64,000 nt of DNA. It comes from Haematococcus lacustris (lineage: Eukaryota; Chlorophyta; Chlorophyceae; Chlamydomonadales; Haematococcaceae). Below the pieces are notes generated by a model that saw only the letters and a list, made by a program, of their open reading frames with translations, was not told the origin of the DNA and did not search any database. This document shows positions 1 through 9,585 of the stretch, piece by piece. How positions within the stretch are numbered: the first letter of the stretch is position 1; every line of letters starts with the position of its first letter. Both the position numbers and the translations under genes were made by a program. Location: NCBI GenBank assembly GCA_030144725.1, contig JASKMD010000225.1, positions 62,001 to 126,000 of the forward strand. The letters run 5' to 3'.

Positions 1-825
1 AAGAGCTGGCCGCCCAACCAGGCACCGCCACCTGGGGCCACACCGGCCTCGATGAGGGCAACCTGCGGGCACGCGAAGGGCCACCCAGCATCGGCACGAC
101 GCACTGAGAAGACAGCAGCGAGGGACGTCAGCACGTGCCTACCCGGCCTGGCATGCACTGCATCGCTACGCACCGCGTCGAAGTCAGCAAATACCTCGGC
201 GTGGGGAGGCACCAAGCCACCCCGGTCGCACCTTGGCTTCCGGGGCGATCTTGGAAAGCTCGTATGCGCAGCTCAAGCCAGCGCTACCGGCCCCCACGAT
301 AACAACATCGCACTCTGTAACGGCGCGGCGACACAGGCGGCATGGTCTACGTTACGTCGAAACGAAACCGAGCCATAGTCCCTCACCTGCGAACCTATCC
401 AGATCCTGGAAGTAGCGCGCGGTCATCGCGCGCGACACCTGCAAGTTTTGTAGAAAAGCACAGCGCGTGCAATCAGTGCTGAAACAGCCTCGTGAAGGGC
501 GCCAGCGCCTAAGAGCGTGATTCTAGCCCTTCTGTCGCAGTGCAGCGCTGAGCGTCGAGGGCAAAACTGGACGAAAAGATCGTACCTGCGCCTCGCGCAC
601 AGGGTTGAACCGGATGTTGTCAAAGGGCGTACGCGGCGCATACTGCTGTTGGGGTGCGTGGGCGCTGGCTGGAGCAGGCGCTTCCGCAGGTGCCATCCTG
701 AACTCGGGCGCGGGGCTAGAGCCCCCCACTGGAGCTGCACGGACCAGCATGGGCCGGGCTGATGACGCCAGGGCAGGAACCCTCAAACCAATGCTTGCGT
801 GGCGCGGTGCAGACATCGTTTGCAT
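1..825 (-). CDS. THI4: Thiamine thiazole synthase THI4, 5' part (truncated by window edge)
   Basis: Makes the thiazole half of thiamin from NAD and glycine. In plants and algae it acts in the plastid. The visible exons run 825-586, 438-387, 314-232 and 62 to the edge, with GT-AG borders and phases 0, 1 and 0. The ATG at 825-823 opens an Ala/Pro/Ser/Arg-rich stretch of about 65 residues that looks like a transit peptide. Then come PFDNIRFNPVREAQ, VSRAMTARYFQDLDRF and the Rossmann dinucleotide-binding motif DVVIVGAGSAGLSCAYELSK, followed by APGGGAWLGGQLF, all typical of THI4. The plant and yeast enzymes are suicide proteins that give up the sulfur of a cysteine; that residue lies beyond the window. 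I saw no convincing TPP riboswitch upstream, although other green algae have one on this gene. Family assignment is firm; the downstream exons are missing. Confidence 0.93.
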
Positions 826-2096
826 TCTGTGAACGAGGAGGTGTAAAGCTTAGCCGCGACAAGTGATGGTTAACACGCGCACAATGCTGGGAGCGGGAAG
901 TGGCAATTGATATAGTTAAGAGTGAGAACATATCTTGCGTGACAGCCGTTGCATTGGGCCGCCAAGCTGCATTTCCGGGGCCAATCTCTAGAACACGACG
1001 TGCTACTACGTGGTAGGGTTTGGAGCTACACGTTTCGGAAGATTTGGAAATGTTCGCGCCACAATTGTCCCTTGCTCGATACACGCTGCTGAGAATGTGA
1101 CGTCGGGTAACCTCAAGCCCAGCGAAGCCCTAGCAGCTGACATCCACAGACAAACGCAGGGTCGATGGTTTGCGCCAAGCTGGCCAGACGGGCAGACCTG
1201 ACTCAGGACTGATCACCTGAGACCTGATTACGGAGACGAGACGAGCAGCCAGACAACACAGCTGCACCAAACTCCGAGCCCTGTTGCATCTGCATGCCCT
1301 CGCACGGGGGGGTTGTGGCAGGGGCAGGGGCAGGGGCAGGGGCAGGGGCAGGGGCGCCTTCTTGCTCAACTACGCCCTCCTAGGCGTGCTGCAGCCTCAT
1401 TTTACTGCCTGAACCACTGGGGCTCAGTGGCAGGCTCGTGTATAAGCTGTGTCTGCTGCCCTTGCAGTTCCACTGGCTGAGGTCCATGTGTTGCTGTTAA
1501 GACGGCCTAGACTTTAGGCTAGAGTTCGTTGCTAGTGTTGTTCTGACGGCAGCAGCACGTTTACAACAAGCTATGAACACCTCCCACGGTACTTTTTGCC
1601 CTAGGCTGAGGATTTGAAAAGCATGTGGTCCATGATTGGGTTGTGTGCACCTCTTTATGTGCAAGCTCCAATGGAACGTGTTACCAGTTTCATGCCCAAG
1701 TTGCTAATGGGCAAGGCAGGCAGCCATACCAGGCCTGCCCCAGGTAAGGTCAGGGGCAGGGCAGGCCTGCCCTGCTTAAATGGGTGAAATCAGCATCATC
1801 TCTGCGATTGAGGTGGCATCTGCCTTGAGCAGTGGAGGCCGCTTGGCCTCAGTCGAAGCGTTTGCAGCCGGGCAGCGTGGTGTCGGCGACAGCAGCGCAC
1901 TACAGGGATAGGGGCAGGGAGGCGCTATCACCACCGACCATGTCCCAGTGCATGATATCATGCAGGTGAGCGGGGACTGCCCCACCTCTCGCACCTTGCT
2001 TCCTCGCCCCTCACCCTTGTTATTTTGTCCGCTTCATCCGTGACTGGATTGTGTAACGGATTGTGTAACTTGGAGTGGGTAGACCTGTATTGAAGG
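826..2096. other. Intergenic region upstream of THI4
   Basis: No supported gene. The part next to 825 must hold the THI4 promoter and 5' UTR, read leftward. A short CAGGGG run lies at about 1318-1350. TGTAA occurs near 2053 and 2065 on the plus strand, but no plus-strand gene is visible to use it. The right limit is the terminus of transposon copy A. Confidence 0.5.
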
Positions 2097-3192
2097 TCAG
2101 ACCCTCCCAACTCTGATAAAGCCATGTACACTACCTTGTCATGGATGTCCCGGTGCCGGGACGTGTGCGATTGGCGTAGCACTGTGCGGCATGCGATGAT
2201 CGCTTGATCAGCTACACGCCCATATAACCAGAATCCCCGTAAACGAAAAAGTGCGACCACCGATCAGCCGGCCACTCTCTCAACATCGCGCAGCGCAAGT
2301 GCACTGTGGGAGTGCCTCGCAACTACGTGGTGGACTCCTGACGCTGTAAGGGCAAGTACAGCCGGCGGTACTAATTCCTCCCGGCTCAATGAACCCGACG
2401 TTGTTTCCTTAATGTAGGCGCGCTCATAGTCTTACATCTGTGAGGGCATGGTCTGAGATAGTACAAAACCAGCATCGCACCTCTCAGTGCGAGGTAAGGA
2501 CTGACATGTATCGCTGCTATGTTGCTTGTGAAGAACACATTGCATAGAGCAGAATGACCCGCCCTTGGTGCCGCTGTCAATGTAGGGAAAGCATATGTTA
2601 TCAGAACGTAATTGACCTCGTGCATACTAGTACTCAACAACACCATGCTTGACAATTGTTGCAGGATCTGGCCGCCACCACCACCACCACCATCACCACC
2701 ACCTCCTAGCCTACCCCCAGCCCTGCCCCCAGCCCTGCCCCCAGCCCTGCCCCCAGCCCTGCCCCCAGCCCTGCCCCCAGCCCTGCCTCCAGCCCTACCC
2801 CCAGCCCTGCCCCCAGCCCTGCCCCCAGCCCTGCTCCCAGCCCTGCCCCCAGCCCTGCCCCCAGCCTTGCCCCCACCCCTGCCCCCAGCCCCCAGCCCAT
2901 CTTGTGTCGCTTTGTGGCTTTACATTACTTTGTTAGCTACATCACGGCAATGTCTAGAAGCTCGAGGGTGAAGGAGGCGTGCATGGGGATATCTGCCCAC
3001 AAAATGTAGGCCAGGTTCACGCCTAGGTTGGGCATCATGTGTACAGTCATTGAAGCTCGGGACACCCATTACGTGTAGCTTAGTGAGTTCTCTACATCCT
3101 GATGTGCTTCGATCATCAGTCCGCTACGTGAGCGAGAAATAAGCCCAGTGTACGGGATAGCCCCCCTCTTCAAGGCAGTTGGGAGGGACTGA
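2097..3192 (+). mobile_element. DNA transposon copy A: internally deleted, non-autonomous
   Basis: The unit starts TCAGACCCTCCCAACT and ends AGTTGGGAGGGACTGA, a 16-base terminal inverted repeat with one mismatch. Bases 2097-2924 are the near-exact reverse complement of 7905-8732, and 2921-3192 of 5823-6094. Copy A is therefore copy B (opposite strand) minus about 1.8 kb. At the joint, TACA (2921-2924) is shared by both sides. The retained part holds the CCCAGCCCTGCC minisatellite but not the coiled-coil ORF. No clear target-site duplication flanks it, so superfamily is unassigned. Confidence 0.85.
2702..2895. repeat. 12-bp minisatellite, unit close to CCCAGCCCTGCC
   Basis: About fifteen copies of a 12-base unit. 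The reverse complement lies at about 7930-8125 in copy B. Because the unit is a multiple of three, all frames stay open and give PPAL or PQPC repeats; I do not treat those as genes. Confidence 0.9.
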
Positions 3193-3204
3193 CCTAAAGC
3201 TTAG

Positions 3205-5415
3205 ATATACCTTCCATTTCAAGGTAAACACTGACTGTGCAAGCATGTGCAGCCTACACCCAGCTTACTATGTTGCTGACGATGAGTGTGTCGTATGAAG
3301 CAGAATGACCCGCCCTTACTATCGCTCTTAATGTAGACAAAGCATAGGTGACCATGAGGTTATCCACTTCGTGCATAGCTACCCCCAACAACATCTTTGG
3401 CTACTGTTGCAGGAGCCCGCTTACACAATCTCAGCCGCCACCACCACGACCACCCTCACCACCACTACCACTACCACCACTACCACCTCCTAGCCTACCA
3501 CCACCACCCAGCCCAGCTCAGCCCAGCCCTCCTACTTCTCCCCTCCCCTCACCCCCCCCCCCTGACATCGCAGCCCTCTCCCTCCCCTACCCAGCAGCCC
3601 CCTCTCCCTTCACCAACCTGCTGGTAAGTTACTGCCCAGCCCTGCCCTGCACCATGTGCCTACCACCACCCCCTCCTAGTCTCTACACCCATGTTGGCAT
3701 CCTCAGCCTTTAGTCCTAGCCTTACAGTTACAGCCACCTTATGCATAGCTGCCCCCTCACACCATTGTAGCCAACTGTTGCAGGGGCCCGCTTACCCGAT
3801 CTCAGCCGCTACCACCACTACCACCACCACCACTGCCACCACCTCCTAGCCAGCCTCCACCTGCCGCCCCAGCTCAGCCAGCCACCCTATGGGTGGTCTC
3901 AGCAAACGCACCAAGGACGGTAGGGCCAACCGTGCTCGGGGGCATGCTCTTGCGGCAGCAGCTCAGCATCAGCAAATCCTTATGTCTTCAGCTGCTGCCA
4001 CAGAAGCAGAACTTGCTGAGTGCAAGAGTGTCAACATGCGCACCGCCATTGACCTGCAAGTGTGCCAAGAGCAACTGCACCAGTGCTTGCAAGCGTTGCA
4101 GCAGTCTGAGAACGAGGTGTTAGCCGTGCAAGTGTCTTTGCACCGCAGCAAAGCAGAAGTGGCAGCTGCAAAAGAAGAGCTGGCAGCATGCATGAGTAAG
4201 GTCAGAAGCATGGGGACCCAGCTGGCAGCCATGCGGGCCCAGCTAGCAACAGCGAAGACATGGCAGCAAGCAAGGGCTGGCAGCATTGCTAGGCACTGTC
4301 ATTGCCAAGACTGACCCTGCATCATTCCGTACCATGGACGCCGTGGACCTCCAGCCACGGATGAAGGCCCTCCGGAAGGAACAACGTGACATGGAGCGTG
4401 CATCCGCCGCCAAGACAGCAGTGGCACGAGCAGCACGCAAGGCGGTGATGGAGTCTTGCATGGTGGGGGGCAACAAGCAGCTGGTGCTCAACATTGGCAC
4501 CTTCGCTAGCCTCGGCCAATTGAGAGCAGCTAGCAGCAGGCATCCTCGAGGAGCTGACTACAGTGCAACCACCCTTAAAGAAGCTGCGGCCTTCACTTTG
4601 GCACAGTTGTGGGGCTAGATCAACTTCTACAAGATCCCACCCAAGCACCGACCAGCCCAAAAGACCTTGTTGCATAATCTTCGACGCTTTGTAAAGCAGC
4701 ACATTGAGCAGCGTACCAAAGCAGCTCTTTCCTCAGGCCCAGGGGGTGTTACCTAAGGTCACTCTCCCTTTTGGTAGTTATGTGATGCCTGGTGCTTGCT
4801 TGTGTAGCCTGGTCAAGCTATGGCAGCCATGTGCCATATTGTGCCATATTGTGTTGCGCCATGAGGTGGTGTGGTGTGGTGGTACGGGGAGGGAGTGCAG
4901 TTGGACATCAAGTATATGTTGCTCATCTATTGTACCCAACCAATGTGGTATGCAAGGGCTTTGGCAGTGGCACCTAGGCCATAGCATCTTGGTATAGGCG
5001 CATGCAAGTAGTCAACGTGGATGTGACAAGTGGTGTTACCAGGGGGCTTTGCAATGGAGTGTAGAGGCCTTGCCTTGCCATGGGGTGCGAGTCGGGCCAG
5101 GTGGGGGGGCACATGGTGTGCGAGGGTGTGCATTTGACAGCTGGTGTTAGCACCGTGGACCGAACCCATGGTGACAGAACGAAGACTGCGCATCTGCACA
5201 CATGCTCTAACTACAACGAATACGGGGCGTAGACAACGAAACGAGCAGAAAAGGCTTGAGTATGAAGAGTCCCGCGGTCAGTTTGACTATCAGGTCAGAT
5301 AGTCTACTATAATCAAAGGTGAAGGGTGCACATAGTGTCTTGTTGAACCGCTAGAGCATACAACTACTCCGTCTTACGCGTGACAGCGCGAGCGACACAA
5401 ATGACGAGTGAAAGC
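3205..5415 (+). mobile_element. Transposon copy C: older, diverged, broken copy of the same family
   Basis: Bases 3220-3420 are a diverged match to copy A 2500-2680 (shared GCAGAATGACCCGCCCTT and a following TGTTGCAGGA). The coding part matches the coiled-coil ORF of copy B. Bases 5205-5415 are a diverged reverse complement of 6229-6441 inside copy B. Order and orientation are those of a whole element on the plus strand, but no TCAG...CTGA termini are seen and the reading frame is broken. It abuts copy A directly at 3192. Confidence 0.65.
3889..4754 (+). pseudogene. Broken coiled-coil protein gene of transposon copy C
   Basis: Frame one opens with ATG and MGGLSKRTKDGRANRARGH, then an Ala/Gln/Glu-rich helix with heptad character (QLHQCLQALQQSENEVLAVQ) to about 4270. 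It matches copy B's ORF, whose start is [19 protein letters not shown]. Near 4265-4285 the protein-like sequence moves to another frame (AALLGTVIAKTDPASFRT, then a charged helix and VLNIGTFASLGQLRAA). It meets TAG at 4616-4618, then stays protein-like (INFYKIPPKHRPAQKT, RRFVKQHIEQRTKAAL) to a stop near 4754. So there is at least one frameshift and one internal stop. Copy B's ORF follows a different 3' course, so this 3' half may be nearer the ancestral protein. I do not recognise the family. Confidence 0.6.
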
Positions 5416-5427
5416 TAAACGATCGTT

Positions 5428-5710
5428 ACATGGGACGGCACAGCACACGCGCAGAACTTGATGCGCGGAGGCGGAATGTCGCGTGGACCACACTGCGTCG
5501 CGTCGTGAGGGGGGCCTAGCCTTCCGTCGAGCTTAGTGGCTTACCGGCTGCACTCTGTGCGGGGGAGACGGGGCGCTTGCGTTCACTTTTCGGCGGCATC
5601 TCAGGGATTTAGCAACACCATCCAAGCGTGCTACGGGGGGCATCAGGTCGCCATTCAACCGGAGTGCCGGCAACCGGAGTGGGGCGAAAATGAGATCCAT
5701 TACACAATCC
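5428..5710. repeat. Dispersed repeat, copy 1 (second copy at 11656-11945)
   Basis: Begins TACATGGGACGGCACAGCAC and shares long stretches with 11656-11945, including GCTTACCGGCTGCACTCT and GCATCAGGTCGCCAT. Both copies run the same way and are clearly diverged. No coding potential is evident. Copy 1 lies between transposon copies C and B; copy 2 lies just before a LINE tail. Confidence 0.75.
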
Positions 5711-6583
5711 ATTACACCACAATCCAGTCACAGTCACAATCCATTAATGGCCATTATACCAGGCTGGTCTCTTCGTTCAGCTTCCCGGAATCATACAGCT
5801 TTCTTTGCTGTGGGTCCTTCAATCAGTCCCTCCCAACTGCCTTGAAGAGGGGGGCTATCCCGTACACTGGGCTTATTTCTCGCTCACGTAGCGGACTGAT
5901 GATCGAAGCACATCAGGATGTAGAGAACTCACTAAGCTACACGTAATGGGTGTCCCGAGCTTCAATGACTGTACACATGATGCCCAACCTAGGCGTGAAC
6001 CTGGCCTACATTTTGTGGGCAGATATCCCCATGCACGCCTCCTTCACCCTCGAGCTTCTAGACATTGCCGTGATGTAGCTAACAAAGTAATGTATGCCCG
6101 CGCGCATTGTGTTGCGATGGCCGCAATCGCGAGATTTGAACCTGAAAAGCCGAAATGCCCGTCTAACGCACTCATACCATTGCTGATGCCTCACTTAGGA
6201 CAACGGAACACATCTTAGCATTGATTAGCTCGCACTTGTTATTTGCGTCGCTCGCGCTCTCAAGCGAGAGACGGAGCGGCTCTATACTCTAGCGGTTCAT
6301 CAAGACACTATGTCCACTCTTCACCTTTGATTACAGTAGACTATGTGGCCAGGTAGTCAAAGTGACCGCGGGACTTGTCATATTGTAGCCTTTTCTGCGG
6401 GTTCCGCTGTTCACGTCCTTAGTTCGTTGTAGCGAGAGCATGTGTGCAGGTACGCAGCCTTCGTTGTGTTGCTACATCAATTTCGGACATCACTACCGAG
6501 ACATATGCTTCGATCCACGGTGCTCAAACCTGCCGTGTAACAACACTCCCTCGCCGCACCATGTGTCCTCCCAACCGGCCCCA

Positions 6584-6703
6584 CTAGCACCCCGCCAGCA
6601 GTTTGTAGGCGGCCATGGCAGCGTCGTGCGTGCCGACGATCTCAATCTCCTTCTCCCCGCCCGCCAGCACTGTGCCCAGCACCGCTACCTGGGCGCCTGA
6701 GAC
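6584..6703 (-). pseudogene. Captured exon encoding the C-terminal half of a KH domain
   Basis: KH domains bind single-stranded RNA or DNA. This open stretch begins after a good 3' splice site (pyrimidine-rich tract, then GCTGGCTGCAG) and reads SGAQVAVLGTVLAGG, EIEIVGTHDAAMAAYKLL, then a stop. That is the last beta strand and helix of a type I KH domain (SGA-I-V ... V-I-G-T ... A-A-Y-L-L). The GXXG-containing first half is absent from the surrounding 3 kb. Because intron sequence with a splice acceptor is retained, capture was from genomic DNA rather than a spliced message. It sits within transposon copy B, in the same orientation as the element ORF. Function is unlikely unless spliced from an upstream exon. 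Confidence 0.55.
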
Positions 6704-7122
6704 CTGCAGCCAGCAGGGAAGGGGGAGGCCAGCCAGGGCAGGGCAGGACAGCAGCTTGGGGTGGGACAAGCAGGCTGAAGCAGCGGCATGGGATGATGGG
6801 GTGATGGGGCAGCAGATTAAGCCGTATCCTTGCTAGCATGCTTCAATGCAGCTGATGAGCAACAACTTTATGATGGCGAACAACTAGTAGGACTGCAAGC
6901 ATCCATCAAACACGTGAAAATAGCTTCCCGAGCAACTACAACGTCCCTCGCCGCACCACGTGTCCTTTCACTCCAACCTCATGGCCCCTAGCAAGGTCCC
7001 AACCCAGCACCCCATGGCAGTGCACCGCCTCCCACAGTGCAGGGGTGATGAGGTGATGAGTGGCCTTCACGCTTCCCTTGGCTATGCCCCCTAGCATAGA
7101 GTCACCAATAAGGAAGGGCCCC

Positions 7123-7872
7123 TTAGCAGCACACCCTAGTCTTGTCTCGCACGTCTGCATGCATAGGCTGCATGCATAGGCTGCATGCATAGGCTGCAGT
7201 GTAGGCTCCTGTCAGGGTGTCACGCTCCTTGTGGCGGGGGGGAGGGGGGGCCTTAAAGGTTGCTGCTGGGTTGGCTGCTTGGGTGCACGGTGGTGCACCC
7301 CGCATGCCATGCCAACGCTTCAAGGTGTTAAGTGACACCCGAGTGCGGTGCAGCCAAGACATCTTGTCTCGCACGTCCTTGGGCATGTCCTTCCTAGCTG
7401 CTGCTTGCTGTGCCTGCGTGATCGCCAGCTGGGTTCCCATGCTCTTACATGCTGCCAGCTCTTGTTTTGCAGCTGAAAGTTCTGCTCGGCAGCGATGCAA
7501 AGACACTTGCAAGGCAAGCACCTCACTCTCAGACTGCTGCAACGCTTGCTGGGACTGGTGCAATTGCTCTCGGCACTCTTGCAGGTCTGTGGCGGTGCGC
7601 ATGTTGACACTCTGGCATGAGCGAAGCTGAGATCTGGCCTCTTCAAGTTCTGCCTCTGTGTCAGCAGCTGCCTCTGTGTCAGCAGCTGCCTCTGTGGCAG
7701 CAGCCGCCTCTGTGGCAGCAGCTGCCTCTGTGGCAGCAGCTGCCTCTGTGGCAGCAGCTGCCTCTGTGGCAGCAGACATAAGAACTTGCTGTTGTTGAGC
7801 TGCTGCCACTGCTGCATGCCCTCGAGCAAGATTGGCCCTGTTGGCCTTGGTGCGTTTGCTGAGACGACCCAT
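7123..7872 (-). CDS. Transposon-encoded coiled-coil protein, family not recognised
   Basis: About 249 residues from the ATG at 7872, chosen because copy C has ATG at the same place (MG-LSKRTK). The frame stays open upstream through the minisatellite to about 8217, so a longer proline-rich start is possible. Order: a basic N-terminus ([15 protein letters not shown]); Ala/Gln-rich segment; five to seven TEAAA or TEAAD pentads encoded by a CTGTGGCAGCAG-like 15-bp repeat; a heptad coiled coil of about 80 residues ([13 protein letters not shown] to [11 protein letters not shown]); a basic segment ([20 protein letters not shown]) and a Cys-containing tail ([10 protein letters not shown]). The tail includes a short tandem TGCATAGGCTGCA repeat. 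No transposase motif is visible. It may be a DNA-binding accessory protein; that is inference only. Confidence 0.5.
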   Translation of the reverse strand: MGRLSKRTKANRANLARGHAAVAAAQQQQVLMSAATEAAAATEAAAATEAAAATEAAAATEAAADTEAAADTEAELEEARSQLRSCQSVNMRTATDLQECREQLHQSQQALQQSESEVLALQVSLHRCRAELSAAKQELAACKSMGTQLAITQAQQAAARKDMPKDVRDKMSWLHRTRVSLNTLKRWHGMRGAPPCTQAANPAATFKAPPPPRHKERDTLTGAYTAAYACSLCMQPMHADVRDKTRVCC

Positions 7873-8732
7873 AGGGTGGCTGCTGAGTAGGGTGGCTGCT
7901 GAGGTGTAAAGCCACAAAGCGACACAAGATGGGCTGGGGGCTGGGGGCAGGGGTGGGGGCAAGGCTGGGGGCAGGGCTGGGGGCAGGGGTGGGGGCAGGG
8001 GTGGGGGCAGGGCTGGGGGCAGGGCTGGGGGTAGGGCTGGAGGCAGGGCTGGGGGCAGGGCTGGGGGCAGGGCTGGGGGCAGGGCTGGGGGCAGGGCTGG
8101 GGGCAGGGCTGGGGGTAGGCTAGGAGGTGGTGGTGATGGTGGTGGTGGTGGTGGCGGCCAGATCCTGCAACAATTGTCAAGCATGGTGTTGTTGAGTACT
8201 AGTATGCACGAGGTCAATTACGTTCTGATAACATATGCTTTCCCTACATTGACAGCGGCACCAAGGGCGGGTCATTCTGCTCTATGCAATGTGTTCTTCA
8301 CAAGCAACATAGCAGCGATACATGTCAGTCCTTACCTCGCACTGAGAGGTGCGATGCTGGTTTTGTACTTTCTCAGACCATGCCCTCACAGATGTAAGAC
8401 TATGAGCGCGCCTACATTAAGGAAACAACGTCGGGTTCATTGAGCCGGGAGGAATTAGTACCGCCGGCTGTACTTGCCCTTACAGCGTCAGGAGTCCACC
8501 ACGTAGTTGCGAGGCACTCCCACAGTGCACTTGCGCTGCGCGATGTTGAGAGAGTGGCCGGCTGATCGGTGGTCGCACTTTTTCGTTTACGGGGATTCTG
8601 GTTATATGGGCGTGTAGCTGATCAAGCGATCATCGCATGCCGCACAGTGCTACGCCAATCGCACACGTCCCGGCACCGGGACATCCATGACAAGGTAGTG
8701 TACATGGCTTTATCAGAGTTGGGAGGGTCTGA

Positions 8733-9559
8733 CTGATAAAATCTTTCTAGTTTTTACGAGTGTTACAGCGATTCTCGCGCAGGGCAATGCGGCTCGTTAA
8801 AGCGAAGCTAGCGGGCTGCTCGGGCTGATGTGCACCTGTGCCGGGGCGGGCGGGGGTGCTGAGAGATTAGGTCGCGCTGTGTTGGGAATAGCCTACTTAG
8901 TGGGGATGTGATCAGAGAACAGCTATCGCGCTCAGCGGCCCAGCTTTTCAAATGTTTGAATTTTCGTACCCCCCCTGACATGTGTTCTATTTTCTTCGGC
9001 CGGTTATCTATCCAACCAGGACGTCGAATGATGGACTGCAAGTTCTGTTCGGCTCCTTGTGTGGTAATTGATACGTTCCGCAATTCAGAAACGCGTTGCC
9101 TTCATATGTGGGCCGATTCAAGCCGTTTCCGTGTAAGCGGTAACACAGTTATCAGCTCAGTTGCTGCATCTTTTTGACTGGTTTTAGCTACGTTTGGCTT
9201 CAAAAGAACCACAAACACCGATGTGGTAACCACCTTGACATTGCTGTCACATGTGGACTGAACCCGTGTTGAAGAATGCGGTTTAAAGCGCTGTTGCATG
9301 CTGGTTTAAAAATTAGTTTGGATGCGCCGTTCACGCCGCGCTGGGTCCAAGCTGCCTACAGCGGCTGCTAAGAGTGCCTGCGTAGCGCCAGAACACGTCG
9401 CGTGTTGGGGGCCAGCCACCCGGCAAACCGCTGGGGCTGACCGCACTCTAGTCAGGCCATAAGCGGCTCATCGCACGAATTGGCGGCCTTATCCGTGCAG
9501 AAATGAGAAAGTTTTTATCTCTTGAGCCACGGGGGTGCAGCCAATGGCGGGGGTGACCA
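8733..9559. other. Region without a supported gene
   Basis: Short open frames exist on both strands (plus 8908-9177, minus 8808-9083), but none shows a known motif, splice structure or a homologue within the window. GC content is lower than in the host genes around it. Confidence 0.4.
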
Positions 9560-9585
9560 CCTAGGGTCACCCCGGCCATTGGCCA
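9540..9585. repeat. Palindrome at left end of the 9560 element
   Basis: GCCAATGGCGGGGGTGACC is followed after six bases by GGTCACCCCGGCCATTGGC, its near-perfect inverse. The right half is the outer end of the long inverted repeat, so the left half may be remnant end sequence from another copy or an aborted excision. Confidence 0.7.

Larger units (their letters stand above)
5823..8732 (-). mobile_element. DNA transposon copy B: long copy with coiled-coil ORF and captured KH exon
   Basis: 2910 bp, bounded by TCAGTCCCTCCCAACT at 5823 and AGTTGGGAGGGTCTGA ending at 8732. Its ends match copy A in inverse orientation over 828 and 272 bases. Read leftward it holds a conserved non-coding leader, the 12-bp minisatellite, the coiled-coil ORF (7872-7123), the KH-exon fragment (6703-6584) and the other end. 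No transposase with recognisable catalytic motifs is seen, so it may itself be non-autonomous. CCTCGCCGCACCANGTGTCCT occurs twice inside (near 6549 and 6949). Confidence 0.8.

Noticed and set aside
1195..1240. CTGAGACCTGATTACGG on the plus strand, resembling TPP-riboswitch words near THI4
   Set aside because: It is on the strand opposite to THI4, the CTGAGA and ACCTGA words overlap instead of being separated by the P3 stem, and the rest of the aptamer is absent. No match was seen on the minus strand upstream of 825.
2612..2971. PPALPPAL or PQPC proline-rich ORFs in transposon copy A
   Set aside because: They are translations of the 12-bp minisatellite, with no support apart from the repeat. 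In copy B the conserved start lies downstream of it.
7141..7205. TGCATAGGCTGCA direct repeats as a possible CRISPR-like array
   Set aside because: Three adjacent copies without spacers, in a eukaryotic transposon. A simple tandem repeat.
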